Assembly: GCA_947427205.1 (NCBI GenBank)
Contig: CANEHB010000009.1
Span: forward strand, 1-64,000
Direction of reading: 5' to 3'
DNA length: 64,000 nt
From: an uncultured Clostridium sp.
GTDB taxonomy: Bacteria > Bacillota > Clostridia > TANB77 > CAG-508
Each line of letters opens with the position of its first letter. The first letter of the stretch is position 1. The position numbers were made by a program, and so were the translations under genes. Below, piece after piece: positions 1 to 9,734 of this stretch. The notes beneath the pieces were generated by a model that made no database searches, was not told the origin of the DNA, and was given only the letters and a program-made list of their open reading frames with translations.

Positions 1-19
1 AACTATAAGTTTTTTATTT

Positions 20-43
20 CCCCCAGCATAGCTGGGGGTTTTC
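20..43 (+). terminator. Rho-independent terminator
   Basis: Perfect 8-bp G+C-rich stem (CCCCCAGC / GCTGGGGG) with an ATA loop, followed by TTTT. The T-run lies on the + side, so it probably ends a gene to the left of the window. Confidence 0.7.
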
Positions 44-70
44 CATTAAAGTTAAAGAAAAAAGGAAGCC

Positions 71-379
71 TTACAGCTCCCTTTCTACAAAGTTTGAAAA
101 TTCTTCCAAACTTTGCAAGCTTTTAAACGAAACCGTCAATTTGACACTTTCCTGACGCTCCCATCTTCCATTTTTTTCAATAGCTTCTGTTGCCGCAGAA
201 ACTATTACCCAGCAATCACATTTGTTAATTACATTTAATATCCGAAAAACTTTTTCTAACTTCTCATAATCTTCGGCTTTTTTCATTTTTCTTCTAACGA
301 TATATACATTTCCTGCGTAATCGTCTGACATACTACATTGAACTGGTACATATACTGTAGCATCATAGTATATTTTCAT
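71..379 (-). CDS. Hypothetical protein, 102 aa
   Basis: Small soluble protein of unknown function; I recognise no family. The start is the ATG at 379 (protein begins MKIYYDATVYV), preceded by AGGAGG at a good distance; an upstream ATG at 475 has no ribosome binding site. The chain is predicted alpha/beta, with a basic segment (VRRKMKK) and a charged C-terminus. Base composition is less AT-rich than the neighbours and it carries an in-frame CGG Arg codon (242-244), a codon otherwise missing from native-looking genes here, so it may have been acquired recently. It stands alone, divergent from the ClpE gene. Confidence 0.6.
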   Translation of the reverse strand: MKIYYDATVYVPVQCSMSDDYAGNVYIVRRKMKKAEDYEKLEKVFRILNVINKCDCWVIVSAATEAIEKNGRWERQESVKLTVSFKSLQSLEEFSNFVEREL

Positions 380-615
380 AATATTCCTCCTTTTATAATA
401 ATATGAGGAGGACACTTCGCCCTCCATATTTTTTGGAAGGCTATAAAGCACTTTCATTGCATATAATTGTAGCATAAGTCATATTAAATATCAAGTTTTT
501 ATAATTATAATAGTATGACAAAAACTTTAAAAATATGCTTTTTTTATAGATAGCACTTCAAATGCTAGTTTGCTAATTTTTTTCTTCTATATTTGATTTT
601 TTCTAGTAAAATCCA

Positions 616-644
616 TTGACTATATTTCAAAAATATTGTATTAT
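616..644 (+). promoter_or_regulatory. Sigma-A promoter of the clpE-like gene
   Basis: TTGACT (616-621), 17-bp spacer, TATTAT (639-644), about 50 nt before the start codon. I saw no CtsR-type heptad repeat, so heat-shock control is not evident. Confidence 0.65.
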
Positions 645-691
645 AATGTCTATACAAAAGTAAATTTAAAAACTAAGGAGATTAATATTAG

Positions 692-3010
692 ATGATATGT
701 TCAGTATGCAATAAAAACACTGCTGTGGTGTTTTTAAATAAAATTGAAAATGGCAAAAAAACAGTTGAAGGTCTTTGCTATAATTGTGCCAAAGAAAAAG
801 GAATTAATCCACTTGAAGTTTTAGCCAAAAATGCAAATATTTCAAATGAAGAATTAGAAGATATGTCAAATCAATTTGAAGATATATTAAAAGATTTTTC
901 TGAAAACATGAATTTAGAAGCATTAGGAATAGATCCTGAAAATATGGAAATAGATGACGAATCAAATCCAGTAAAAAACATATTTGGCATTTTTAGAGCT
1001 TCAAACAATGGTGATAATGAAAAAGCATCTTCTACAAATGAAGCAAACGATTCATCTAGCAACAAAACTGTAAAGGTTCAAAAGAAGCAAAAGAATAATA
1101 AGAAAAAATTTCTTGATACTTTTGGAACAAACCTTACAGAAAAAGCTAAAAATGGATTATTAGATGCTGTAATCGGTAGAGAACAAGAAATTGAAAGAAT
1201 GACTCAAATATTAAATAGACGTTCTAAAAATAACCCTTGTTTAATTGGTGAGCCTGGTGTTGGTAAAACAGCTATAGCACAAGGATTGGCTATAAAAATT
1301 GCTAATAAAGATGTACCAGCCAAACTATTAAATAAAGAAGTTTATTTATTAGATATGACAGCAATAATCGCTGGAACACAATTTAGAGGTCAATTTGAAG
1401 CTAGAATGAAGTCTTTAGTAGACGAATGCAAAACATATGGAAATATAATTTTAGTTATTGACGAAATTCACAACATTATAGGTGCAGGTGATGCAGAACA
1501 TTCAATGAATGCTGCTAACATTTTAAAGCCTTCCCTATCAAATGGCGAAATTCAATTAATTGGTACAACAACTTTAAAAGAATATAGAAAATATATCGAA
1601 AAAGATTCAGCATTAGAAAGAAGATTTCAACCAGTTCTAGTTGAAGAACCTTCTATAAGTGATACAATTGAAATTATAAAAGGCATCAAAAAATATTATG
1701 AAGAATATCATAAAGTAACTATAACAAATGATATTATTGAAAAAACAGTTAAAATGTCTGAAAAATATATACATGATAGATTCTTACCAGATAAAGCTAT
1801 AGACTTAATAGATGAAGCTTGTTCAAAATTAAACTTAAAAAATAAAGCTTTATTTGAACTTGAATTAATAAAAAATGAATTAAGAAAAGTAGCTGAAGAA
1901 AAAGAAGAAGCTGTTTCTTCTGACTCAATCGAGGAATATCAAAAAGCAGCTGACTTAAAAACAAAAGAATGTAATCTTACAGATAGAATGAATGATATAG
2001 AAAAGGACTTAAAACCTTGTGTACTTACTGTTCAGGACGTTGCAGAAGTTATTGAACGTTGGACAAAAATTCCTGTAACAAAAATTACAGAAGCAGAAAC
2101 ACAAAAATTATTAAATCTTGAAACTAACTTACATAAACATGTAATATCTCAAGATGCTGCTGTAACTGCAGTTTCAAAAGCAATTAGAAGAAATAGAGCA
2201 GGACTTCAGAGTACCAAAAGACCACCATCATTCATATTTGTTGGGCCTACAGGAGTTGGTAAAACAGAACTTGCAAAAGCATTAGCATATGAAATGTTTG
2301 GAAGTGAAGATAGCATTATTAGAATAGATATGTCAGAATATATGGAAAGCCATTCTACTTCTAAATTAATTGGTTCACCTCCAGGATATGTTGGATATGA
2401 TGATGCTGGCCAATTAACAGAAAAAGTAAAAAGAAGACCTTATTCAATTATATTATTAGATGAAATTGAAAAAGCGCATCAAGATGTATTTAATATATTA
2501 TTACAAGTATTAGATGATGGAAAACTTACTGATAGTCAAGGTAATACAGTAAGTTTTGAAAATACAATTATTATAATGACATCAAATGCTGGTTCAAACT
2601 TAAATAATAATTCTATTGGATTTGGAAATCAAACTATAATCAATAGTGATAAAATGCTTGGAGCATTAAAAGAATTATTTAGACCTGAATTCTTAAACAG
2701 AGTTGATGAAACAATAGTATTTAATCCTCTAACAGAAGATGAATTATTACAAATTGTTGATTTACTTCTTGAAAAAACTTGCGAGGCTTTAAATAATAAA
2801 GAAATAAAATTAGAATTAGATATAGATGCTAAAAAATTTATTGCTTCCAAAGGTACTGATTTAAAATATGGTGCAAGACCTTTAAGAAGATCAATTCAAA
2901 AATTAGTTGAAGATGAAATCGCTGAAATGATTTTAAGAGAAGATGTAAAATCAGGTCAAATACTTCATGGATACATTGAAGGCGAAAATTTAAAATTTAA
3001 AGTAGACTAA
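692..3010 (+). CDS. clpE: ClpE-like AAA+ protein unfoldase
   Basis: Hsp100 unfoldase expected to feed substrates to ClpP in the cytoplasm. At the N-terminus a CX2C-X22-CX2C zinc motif (Cys3, 6, 29, 32) replaces the Clp-N domain; this is the ClpE hallmark. A low-complexity linker (about 85-140) follows. AAA1 has Walker A GEPGVGKT (186-193), DEIH (257-260) and an Arg pair near 310; a UVR/middle coiled segment lies near 390-430. AAA2 has GPTGVGKT (518-525), pore loop GYVGY (565-569) and LLDE (588-591). An IGFG loop near residue 640 is the expected ClpP contact. At 772 aa it is slightly longer than Bacillus ClpE. AAGGAG precedes the ATG. ClpC is the alternative name, but the zinc motif favours ClpE. 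Confidence 0.9.
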   Translation: MICSVCNKNTAVVFLNKIENGKKTVEGLCYNCAKEKGINPLEVLAKNANISNEELEDMSNQFEDILKDFSENMNLEALGIDPENMEIDDESNPVKNIFGIFRASNNGDNEKASSTNEANDSSSNKTVKVQKKQKNNKKKFLDTFGTNLTEKAKNGLLDAVIGREQEIERMTQILNRRSKNNPCLIGEPGVGKTAIAQGLAIKIANKDVPAKLLNKEVYLLDMTAIIAGTQFRGQFEARMKSLVDECKTYGNIILVIDEIHNIIGAGDAEHSMNAANILKPSLSNGEIQLIGTTTLKEYRKYIEKDSALERRFQPVLVEEPSISDTIEIIKGIKKYYEEYHKVTITNDIIEKTVKMSEKYIHDRFLPDKAIDLIDEACSKLNLKNKALFELELIKNELRKVAEEKEEAVSSDSIEEYQKAADLKTKECNLTDRMNDIEKDLKPCVLTVQDVAEVIERWTKIPVTKITEAETQKLLNLETNLHKHVISQDAAVTAVSKAIRRNRAGLQSTKRPPSFIFVGPTGVGKTELAKALAYEMFGSEDSIIRIDMSEYMESHSTSKLIGSPPGYVGYDDAGQLTEKVKRRPYSIILLDEIEKAHQDVFNILLQVLDDGKLTDSQGNTVSFENTIIIMTSNAGSNLNNNSIGFGNQTIINSDKMLGALKELFRPEFLNRVDETIVFNPLTEDELLQIVDLLLEKTCEALNNKEIKLELDIDAKKFIASKGTDLKYGARPLRRSIQKLVEDEIAEMILREDVKSGQILHGYIEGENLKFKVD

Positions 3011-3029
3011 AAACTATGGAGAGCTAATA

Positions 3030-3083
3030 CCCTTAAAGTATACACACAATAAAAAATAGTGTATACTTTAAGGGAGTATTTTT
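3030..3083 (+). terminator. 16-bp stem terminator after clpE
   Basis: Perfect inverted repeat, arms 3030-3045 and 3059-3074, 13-nt loop, then AGTATTTTT. It can end clpE transcription. It also abuts the transposase relic, so one arm may be the remains of an insertion-sequence end. Confidence 0.6.
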
Positions 3084-3420
3084 ATGGCAAAAAAAAGAAA
3101 AATTTACTCAAAAGAATTTAAAATAACAGTAATCGAAAATTATTTATCTGTTAGAAGTGGTGGTATTGTTCGAATTTCTAAAAATATGATATTCCAAAGG
3201 AATATATGATTTATTTATGCACGAAAAATTATGATATGATTGATAAAATAAAAAATCACATAGATTATTATAATAACAAAAGAATACAAAATCATTAAGT
3301 TATCTAATACCTGTACAATTTAAATAAAAGCAGTTAGAAAAACAGAACGTGCTACATTAATAGCCATAACACTTTCTGAGAAACTTTGGTTTTAATTTAC
3401 TGTCCACTTTTAAGAGAACC
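3059..3420 (+). mobile_element. Decayed IS3-family insertion sequence
   Basis: Remains of an IS3/IS150-type element between clpE and the transporter gene. The left part encodes the start of an OrfA transposase (MAKKRKIYSKEF, then RSGGIVRISK). About 30 bp later come the last residues of the OrfB integrase-like transposase (IDYYNNKRIQ and, one frame over, YLIPVQFK). Nearly all of the middle is deleted, so it cannot move by itself. The 100 bp after it up to about 3420 hold no frame I recognise; 3421-3519 is AT-rich leader of the next gene. Confidence 0.8.
3084..3331 (+). pseudogene. IS3-family transposase remnant (OrfA start and OrfB end)
   Basis: OrfA frame runs 3084-3209 (41 codons, then TGA) with the N-terminal helix-turn-helix of IS3-type OrfA. 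OrfB frame resumes near 3239 and stops at 3298, just after the conserved YYNNKRIQ box; the following YLIPVQFK box is in another frame. Deletion plus frameshift, so a dead gene. Confidence 0.8.
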
Positions 3421-3519
3421 GTTCATAATATCTCTCATATTTTTTATTTACTAAAAAATTATTATATGATATACTTTCAATTATTATAATAAATTGTAAA
3501 AAAATAATCGGAGAAATAA

Positions 3520-4701
3520 ATGAATAATTATAAGATTTTATTTTGTTTAAGAATACTAAAAGCAATTCTAACAAGTTTCGTAGATAGCTTTTTTGTTTTA
3601 TATTTTATAGAAATATCAAATAATAATATACTTCCATTAGGAATATATAAACTAATTGCTGTATCAACTATTTACGCAGTTATTTTTTTATGTAGAAATT
3701 TTAATAAATCTAAAAATAGAGTAATGCTCTTACGAATAGGCATACTATTAGACTTTGTATATTTTCTTTCAATTATTTTATTAAAAGAAAAAATTGTTAA
3801 ATATATGTATTTAGTAGGTATTTTATATGGATTAGAAGAAGGCTTCTACTTCTCTATATATCATATACTTGAATCTGATGGTATAAATAATGAAGAGAGA
3901 GCAAAATTCTCTGGTTCATACACAGCTGTGCAATCAATTTTATCAATTATATTTCCATTAGTTTTTGGAAGTATCATCTATTCTATTGGATTTATAAAAT
4001 GTTTACTTATTGTTTTAATAATTGTAATTTTAAGAATAATTCTTTCTATATTATTTAAAGATATAAATATTCCAAGTTTGAATAAAACTAATATGAAGGA
4101 TTTCAAAAAATTAGTTCAAAATAATAAAAAAATACATCAAATGGCAAAAGTAGAATTTTTCAGTGGACTAACTTATTCAGAAGGTGCATTTTCATACATT
4201 GTAACTATTTATATTATAAAAATATTTTCTAGTAGTTTTAGCTTAGGCGTCTTTACATCAATTTTTAATATAATCACTTGCTTACTTGGAATTTTATTTG
4301 CAAAATTCATAAAACCAAATCATTATAAAAATGTTATAAAAATTTCAATGATATTTACTATCATTTCATTATCTATTATGATATACAAATGTACTATAAT
4401 AACAGTAATTTTATTTAACTTTTTCCAAACATTTTCAAAAAATTTAATGTCTCTAATTAATGGTAATAGTCAAGCAAATATTTCTAATATTGATATTTTA
4501 AAAAAGGAATTTAAAGTTGAATATTGGTTATTTAACGAAACTGCACTATTTATAGGAAGAATAATTAGTAATACTTTATTTATTTTAATGGCATTTACAA
4601 ATTCAAATATTATTACATATAGTTTTGTAATATTTTTAATTTTATTTGCTAAAAATTCTATTAAATTGCAAACTCTTAGAACAAAAGTAGACGATATTTA
4701 A
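3520..4701 (+). CDS. MFS-type membrane transporter
   Basis: Integral membrane protein, 393 aa, with about 12 hydrophobic helices, consistent with a Major Facilitator Superfamily transporter (small-molecule export or uptake); the substrate cannot be told. A charged central loop near residues 190-215 separates two six-helix halves, and a motif-A-like basic patch (FNKSKNRVMLLR) follows helix 2. CGGAGA precedes the ATG. The last codons and stop (GATATTTAATATGCAAAA) match the outer end of a dispersed element copied at 61566, so the present C-terminus may have been created by insertion of that element. Confidence 0.75.
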   Translation: MNNYKILFCLRILKAILTSFVDSFFVLYFIEISNNNILPLGIYKLIAVSTIYAVIFLCRNFNKSKNRVMLLRIGILLDFVYFLSIILLKEKIVKYMYLVGILYGLEEGFYFSIYHILESDGINNEERAKFSGSYTAVQSILSIIFPLVFGSIIYSIGFIKCLLIVLIIVILRIILSILFKDINIPSLNKTNMKDFKKLVQNNKKIHQMAKVEFFSGLTYSEGAFSYIVTIYIIKIFSSSFSLGVFTSIFNIITCLLGILFAKFIKPNHYKNVIKISMIFTIISLSIMIYKCTIITVILFNFFQTFSKNLMSLINGNSQANISNIDILKKEFKVEYWLFNETALFIGRIISNTLFILMAFTNSNIITYSFVIFLILFAKNSIKLQTLRTKVDDI

Positions 4702-4845
4702 TATGCAAAAAAACTTTACTAAACCATCCACGTTTTTGTTCTAAGCGCATAATTTATCTGCATCTCCTATGTTTTGTATAGCTAAAAAATGTGAAAATTT
4801 GTCGAATCCTTTATTTAGTAAGATTCCTAAAGACTACTAAATTTT
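4690..4845 (-). repeat. Dispersed structured element, family 1, copy A
   Basis: Lies directly beyond the terminator of the minus-strand bofC-like gene. Shares with the other copies the GTGGA arm, the block around CATTTTTTAGC and the first hairpin (TTTAGTA / TACTAAA). It belongs with the copy at 61566 to a subtype whose far end reads TTTGCATATTAA and lacks the last hairpin partner. Confidence 0.65.
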
Positions 4846-4879
4846 AAAAAATAACTAATAATATTATTAGTTATTTTTT
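4846..4879. terminator. Bidirectional terminator between transporter and bofC-like gene
   Basis: Almost perfect 34-nt palindrome with A-run and T-run ends, overlapping the stop codon of the bofC-like gene. Works in both directions between convergent genes. Confidence 0.75.
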
Positions 4880-5429
4880 ATTCAAAATCTTCAATAGCAG
4901 AATTTAGATTTCCCATGCCATATACATATATTCCACTTTCTAAATTACTTACATCTGTACTTGTAAGATATTCTTGACCTATATCAGTAGTTTTGTAAAG
5001 TTCTAATTCTCCAGAAGCACCTACATGATATATATCAATACTATCATCAACTAATTTTAATACATAATGTTCATCACATACATTATTTATATTTTGAGAT
5101 AAAACTATATTGCTACTACTAAATTCTTCAACTTTCCAATCCGGATATATTTCTTCTACCTCTACTCTACTTAAATTAACCAATTCTATTGGTAATTCAC
5201 TATATTGAAATTTAAAATGACCACACTCATTATAATATTTTTTTAAAGCAAAGCTTGCATTATAACTAACTTTTTCTTCTTCCCAAACTGTTTCTTCTAC
5301 CTCAGTTTCATTTTTTTCTTTTTCATATGCTATTTCTGAATCACCATTTTTCCATAAAACAGAAAAATAATATCCTATTCCAATAGAAAAAACAAAAATT
5401 AATATTCCATAAAAAATAACTCTTTTCAT
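4878..5429 (-). CDS. bofC: BofC C-terminal-domain protein (sporulation)
   Basis: Membrane-anchored protein of about 183 aa. One N-terminal transmembrane helix (IFYGILIFVFSIGIGYYF), an acidic linker, and a C-terminal region with the BofC_C pattern: HYVLKLVDDSIDIYH, LYKTTDIGQEYL, GIYVYG and a final EDFE. In B. subtilis BofC is made in the forespore under sigma-G and restrains SpoIVB, hence pro-sigma-K processing. I choose the ATG at 5429 (AGGTG six bases upstream) over an in-frame GTG at 5438. A sigma-G-like promoter lies upstream, fitting the assignment. Whether it has the same role here is inference. Confidence 0.7.
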   Translation of the reverse strand: MKRVIFYGILIFVFSIGIGYYFSVLWKNGDSEIAYEKEKNETEVEETVWEEEKVSYNASFALKKYYNECGHFKFQYSELPIELVNLSRVEVEEIYPDWKVEEFSSSNIVLSQNINNVCDEHYVLKLVDDSIDIYHVGASGELELYKTTDIGQEYLTSTDVSNLESGIYVYGMGNLNSAIEDFE

Positions 5430-5445
5430 ATTTATCACCTATGTT

Positions 5446-5474
5446 TATTATGCATAAAATGGTAATAAATATTC
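5446..5474 (-). promoter_or_regulatory. Candidate sigma-G promoter of the bofC-like gene
   Basis: On the minus strand GAATA (5470-5474), 17-bp spacer, CATAATA (5446-5452), matching the forespore sigma-G consensus (G-M-A-T-A and C-A-T-W-M-T-A, 17-18 bp apart). The -10 ends about 17 nt before the chosen ATG. Confidence 0.55.
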
Positions 5475-5552
5475 AGTATTTATATTAATTAGTTTTTAAA
5501 TAAACAGCTACTGCTTTTTTATTAGTTCGTTTATAAAAATATATTTTTCTAC

Positions 5553-8175
5553 TTATTTTATTTTTTTCATTATTTTCAAATTGCTTTTTCTATCAACTTT
5601 TATCGTAATCTCTCCTATTAAATCAGTTCTATATACTTTTGTTCCTAACTTTTTAAATCTTTCTAAAACATCTTCTGATGGATGTCCAAAATTATTCTTC
5701 CTTCCTACTCCAATAAGCGCTATTTTAGGATTTACAGCTTTTATAAAATTTTCTGTTGACGAAGTCTTTGATCCATGATGTCCTACTTTTAATACTGTAG
5801 AAGTTAAATTATTATTATTTTTTAAAATTTCATTTTCAGCTATTTCTTCTATGTCCCCTGTAAATAACATGGAAAAATTATTATATTTTAATTTAAAAAC
5901 TAGTGAATTATTATTTAATTCATTTTCATTAATCATTTTTTTATGGTTTGGAAATATTACTTCCAGTTTCAATCCTTTTTCAATATCTACTTCCATACCC
6001 TTTTGTAATGTAATTACTTCTATTTTTTTCTCATTTGAAATTTGTATTAAATCCTTTATTTGATTACATATTTTTGGTTGAACTCCTATAAATATTTTAT
6101 TAACCTTTATATTTTCAAGTATAGTAAATAGGCCTCCTATATGATCACTATCACCGATGTGATACTATTAAATAATCTATTTTATTTATTTTTCTATCTA
6201 ATAAATATGGTAGTACAATATTTTCTCCTGCGTCATATTTATCTGAGTTTCCTTCTCCACCATCTATAATTATATTTTTTCCTTTTGGCGTACTAATTAC
6301 AGTACAATCTCCTTGCCCTACATCAACAAAATATATTTTTAATGAAGAGTCAAAATTTATAAAGTTAATTACAATTAATATAATTAAGATTATAATTATA
6401 AACTTTTTTAATATATTATTTGATCTATTAGTTATTTCATTTTTATGTATTTTTTTACTTTTACTATCTAACTTGCTTAATTTTTTTTGATTATTTAACC
6501 TATATTTTAAACTTTCAATATTTATTTCTTTCTTAATATTTACTAAAACACTATATATCTCACTTTTTAAAAATCTATACGATAATAGAAGCTTAATCAT
6601 ATAAAATCTTTTTATTCTTACTAGATATACAATAATAAAAACTAATAAATAATAAATAATTATTTCTATAAAATTGGGCGTTGTCACATATATTTTAGAA
6701 AATGGTAAATTAGCACAATCTCTAGCTATTTGAAAAACAACATATATCAATTCACTTTCAATCATAGCAAGAAATTTTGTGGCTGGTAAAAATAAAAATG
6801 AAATAAAAACTGTTACATATCCTAGAATTAAAATTGGACCTATAAAAATGGAAATTAAAATATTGGGAATAAAAAAATTTAATGAAAAAGTATTAAAGCT
6901 ATATATTATTATAGGAAAAATTAATATTTGTGTAGAGACACTAACTGAAAAAATACTTAATAAAATTCTAAATATTTTTTCTTTTATATACTTAACAATT
7001 AATAAAACATTACATTTAAAACAAAGTTTTTCTAAACTATTTGTTTGTTCTTTTAGCATCTCTAAAATAATCTTATTTTTATTATCTTTTTTCACATTAA
7101 TAATTTTATTTTTTGATAACTTTACTTTTAATTTTATTTCTAAAATTCTATTAAAAAAATTGCTAAATAACACTATTCCTAAAGTACCTGCAAAAGAAAG
7201 CCACATACCAATATTAAAAATACTAAAAGGATTTATTATAATGATGATAAAAAAAGATAATCCTAAAGTTATATAAAAATTGTTCTTTCGTTTTATATTA
7301 AAACTTATTAAACACATTGAATTCATAATACATGCTCTAATGCATGATGCTGAAAATCCTGTTAATATAACAAAAATCAATAATAAAAATATCAATATAT
7401 AATTTCTAATATTTTTATTTTTTATGATTTTTTCTAATAAAAAATTCATACCTAAAACTACATATGTAACATGTAATCCAGAAATAGCAAGTATATGAGA
7501 AATACTACTATCTCTAAAATTATCTTTTATATCTTCATCTAAAACACTTGTATCTCCTAACAATATTGATTTTAAAAAACTGGCATTTTCATTACTATAC
7601 AAATAATCTATTTTTCTTTTCAAATTATATTGCATTTTTCCAAAAATGCTATAACTATCAATTTTATGCTTTATTTTTACTATACTTTCAGTATTTACTA
7701 TTCCATATATCTTTTTAGTTTTCAAATAATTTCTATAACTAAACCCTTTGTAATTTCTTGATATTTCTCCTTTTTCAAATTTACCATCTATAAAAATAAT
7801 ATCTCCTGGGAAATAATTTTCTCCTTTTGAAACATATAAAATAATTTTAGTATTTATCATATTTTTAAAATTTATTTTTTTGCTTTCTTTTTGATTATTG
7901 TTTTGAATATTTTTTATATAACTTAATTTTTCAAATTTTCTATTTTCAACATTTATTTTATCTTTATATATTTCATTATAAAACTTTGCTTCACTTACTC
8001 TCACTATATATTTATCACAATATTCCGTTTCTTCTTTATTACTTATAATCTCACATATAGCAGAAATACTCGCTTCTTTTGGATATAAATATTCAAAAGA
8101 AAAAATAAAGACTATGTTATAACATAGCCCCATTATTATAATTATAAATATTAAAATTTTATTTTTTATAAACAA
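5553..8175 (-). CDS. comEC: ComEC/Rec2 DNA uptake channel, +1 frameshift at CGG
   Basis: Inner-membrane channel for single-stranded DNA in natural transformation. Residues 1-674 hold the DUF4131-like N-terminus, the Competence domain with many helices (SHILAISGLHVTYVV) and the start of the metallo-beta-lactamase domain (YFVDVGQGDCTVI, IIIDGGEG). The frame then stops inside the metal site: SHR-stop. One nucleotide (complement of 6156) must be skipped to read SH-GDSDHIGG and continue 200 residues, including VGHHGSKTS and GHPSEDV, to the stop at 5553. Rejoined length is about 874 aa. The start is TTG at 8175, close after GGGAGGAG. Either a recoded gene, a pseudogene or an assembly error; the break falls on a CGG codon as in murA and addB. 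Confidence 0.85.
6153..6156 (-). other. +1 frameshift site CGGT in comEC
   Basis: Zero frame reads CAT CGG TGA. Dropping the C gives CAT GGT GAT, restoring the conserved metal-binding run HGDSDH. The in-frame TGA directly follows the CGG. Confidence 0.75.
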
Positions 8176-8198
8176 TCTCCTCCCAAGTCTTAGCCCCT

Positions 8199-9722
8199 TT
8201 AGTTTACTATTCTTTTTGCTACTATAAAACGTTCATTATAGTATGTATTTGTATTTAAGTTGTCTGTTACCACTCCTCTTTGTGGATTTGCTGCATGTAT
8301 AAATTCACCATTAGATATATAGATTCCTGTATGACCTATTTTATTTTTTCCCTCATCATAAAATAAAATTAAATCGCCTTCTTGTAAGTCTTCTTTAGAA
8401 ACATCTACACCTATATTATTTTGATTGGCAGCTGTGGTTCCTAAATTATATCCAAAATTTGAAAATACATATCTTGTAAAGCCAGAACAATCAAATCCTG
8501 ATTCTGGTGTTTTTCCTCCAACTACATAATCTGTTCCTAAATAATTTTTAGCATAATTTACAACTTCTTCACCTTTATTAACTTTTGCAGTTTCAGATGA
8601 TAACATATTATTTACAGCACTATTTTTTTCTTGATCAACTTTAAAATCTTCTTCACTATATATAGGAGTTCTTTCTTCAGAACTTCTAGAAGATACATTT
8701 TTATCTGAAACTGTTACTAAAGTCTTTTTTATATATCCAGAAACACTACCACTTGTAATTTTGTACCAGTCTCCTTCTTCTTCGATAATTGTTACTGTAT
8801 CACCATAATCTAAAAGATTTGTAAATTTTGAAGATTGATCAGCCTTTTCCCTTACCTTAGCTGTTTCTACATTAACTTTTCCTGTTTTATTAGAACTTGT
8901 TTGAGTTTGATTGTTACTTACAGTTGTATTATTAGAAACATTATTAGCTACTGAATTAGTACTATCAGTATTTGTAGTATTAATTGTATTATTTTTTACT
9001 TCATTAACACTATTTGTTTCCTTTGGAGTTTCTGGTACCTCATCAGAGATTTGACTTACATCTGATGTAGAAATTTTAGCTTTTGGAATCCAGCCTGTTA
9101 CATTTCCATCTGTAACCTGTACCCAATTTTTTACTTCTGACACTTTTGTTAATTGCTTTCCAACTTCTATTACTGTAATTTTATTAGACATTAAATTTGG
9201 AACTATTCGTAAATCTGATGATGTACTTACAGAAACTATACTATTATTTTCATTTGATTGATTATTATAACCTTGTGTACTATTTTCAGTTATAGTATTT
9301 TGCGTATTTGTATTTTGAGCAGATATATTTGTATTTTGACTATTTGTACTTTCTGCTACATTCTGATTAGTAATATTCTGTGGTACTATATTCTGTACAG
9401 TATTAGTTTGTATTACTGCATTTTCTGAAACATTATTAGTTTTATTTTGATTATTAGTATTTGTGTTTTTTTCAATTACAAATTCTTTTTTTATATAACC
9501 TGTATTATTTTGATATTTAACTTTATACCAATCTCCACTTTCTTCTAATATTTCAACTTCTTCGCCTTTATAAATATTGGTTATTATATTAGAAGAAGTA
9601 TTATTTTCTTTTCTAAGCCTTGCTGCTTGAGCATTTATATTTCCTGTTTTTGCTAAAGAAGTACTTATTAGAAAATAAGTTACAATAATAATAACTAAAA
9701 TTATTTTTTTTAAATTTTTCAT
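8199..9722 (-). CDS. Secreted SH3b / NlpC-P60 peptidoglycan endopeptidase
   Basis: Exported cell-wall hydrolase of 507 aa cleaving peptide stems. A signal peptide (MKNLKKIILV to about residue 24) precedes three bacterial SH3 domains (about 26-84, 163-220, 280-338) separated by Asn/Thr-rich linkers. The NlpC/P60 domain is at 380-507 with Cys412 (GFDCSGF), His464 (GHTGIYI) and His476 (FIHAA), so the catalytic set is intact. ATG follows GAGGTAATTATTT. It sits 23 bp upstream of comEC on the same strand and 12 bp downstream of aspS, suggesting one transcript. The Asn-rich linkers are typical of wall-spanning proteins in AT-rich clostridia. Confidence 0.88.
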   Translation of the reverse strand: MKNLKKIILVIIIVTYFLISTSLAKTGNINAQAARLRKENNTSSNIITNIYKGEEVEILEESGDWYKVKYQNNTGYIKKEFVIEKNTNTNNQNKTNNVSENAVIQTNTVQNIVPQNITNQNVAESTNSQNTNISAQNTNTQNTITENSTQGYNNQSNENNSIVSVSTSSDLRIVPNLMSNKITVIEVGKQLTKVSEVKNWVQVTDGNVTGWIPKAKISTSDVSQISDEVPETPKETNSVNEVKNNTINTTNTDSTNSVANNVSNNTTVSNNQTQTSSNKTGKVNVETAKVREKADQSSKFTNLLDYGDTVTIIEEEGDWYKITSGSVSGYIKKTLVTVSDKNVSSRSSEERTPIYSEEDFKVDQEKNSAVNNMLSSETAKVNKGEEVVNYAKNYLGTDYVVGGKTPESGFDCSGFTRYVFSNFGYNLGTTAANQNNIGVDVSKEDLQEGDLILFYDEGKNKIGHTGIYISNGEFIHAANPQRGVVTDNLNTNTYYNERFIVAKRIVN

Positions 9723-9734
9723 AAATAATTACCT

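Noticed and set aside
3084..3331. A functional transposase gene
   Set aside because: Only the two ends of the IS3 coding region remain, in different frames.
6779..7276. Open frame of 165 codons on the + strand
   Set aside because: Lies entirely opposite comEC, Lys/Ile-rich shadow without ribosome binding site.
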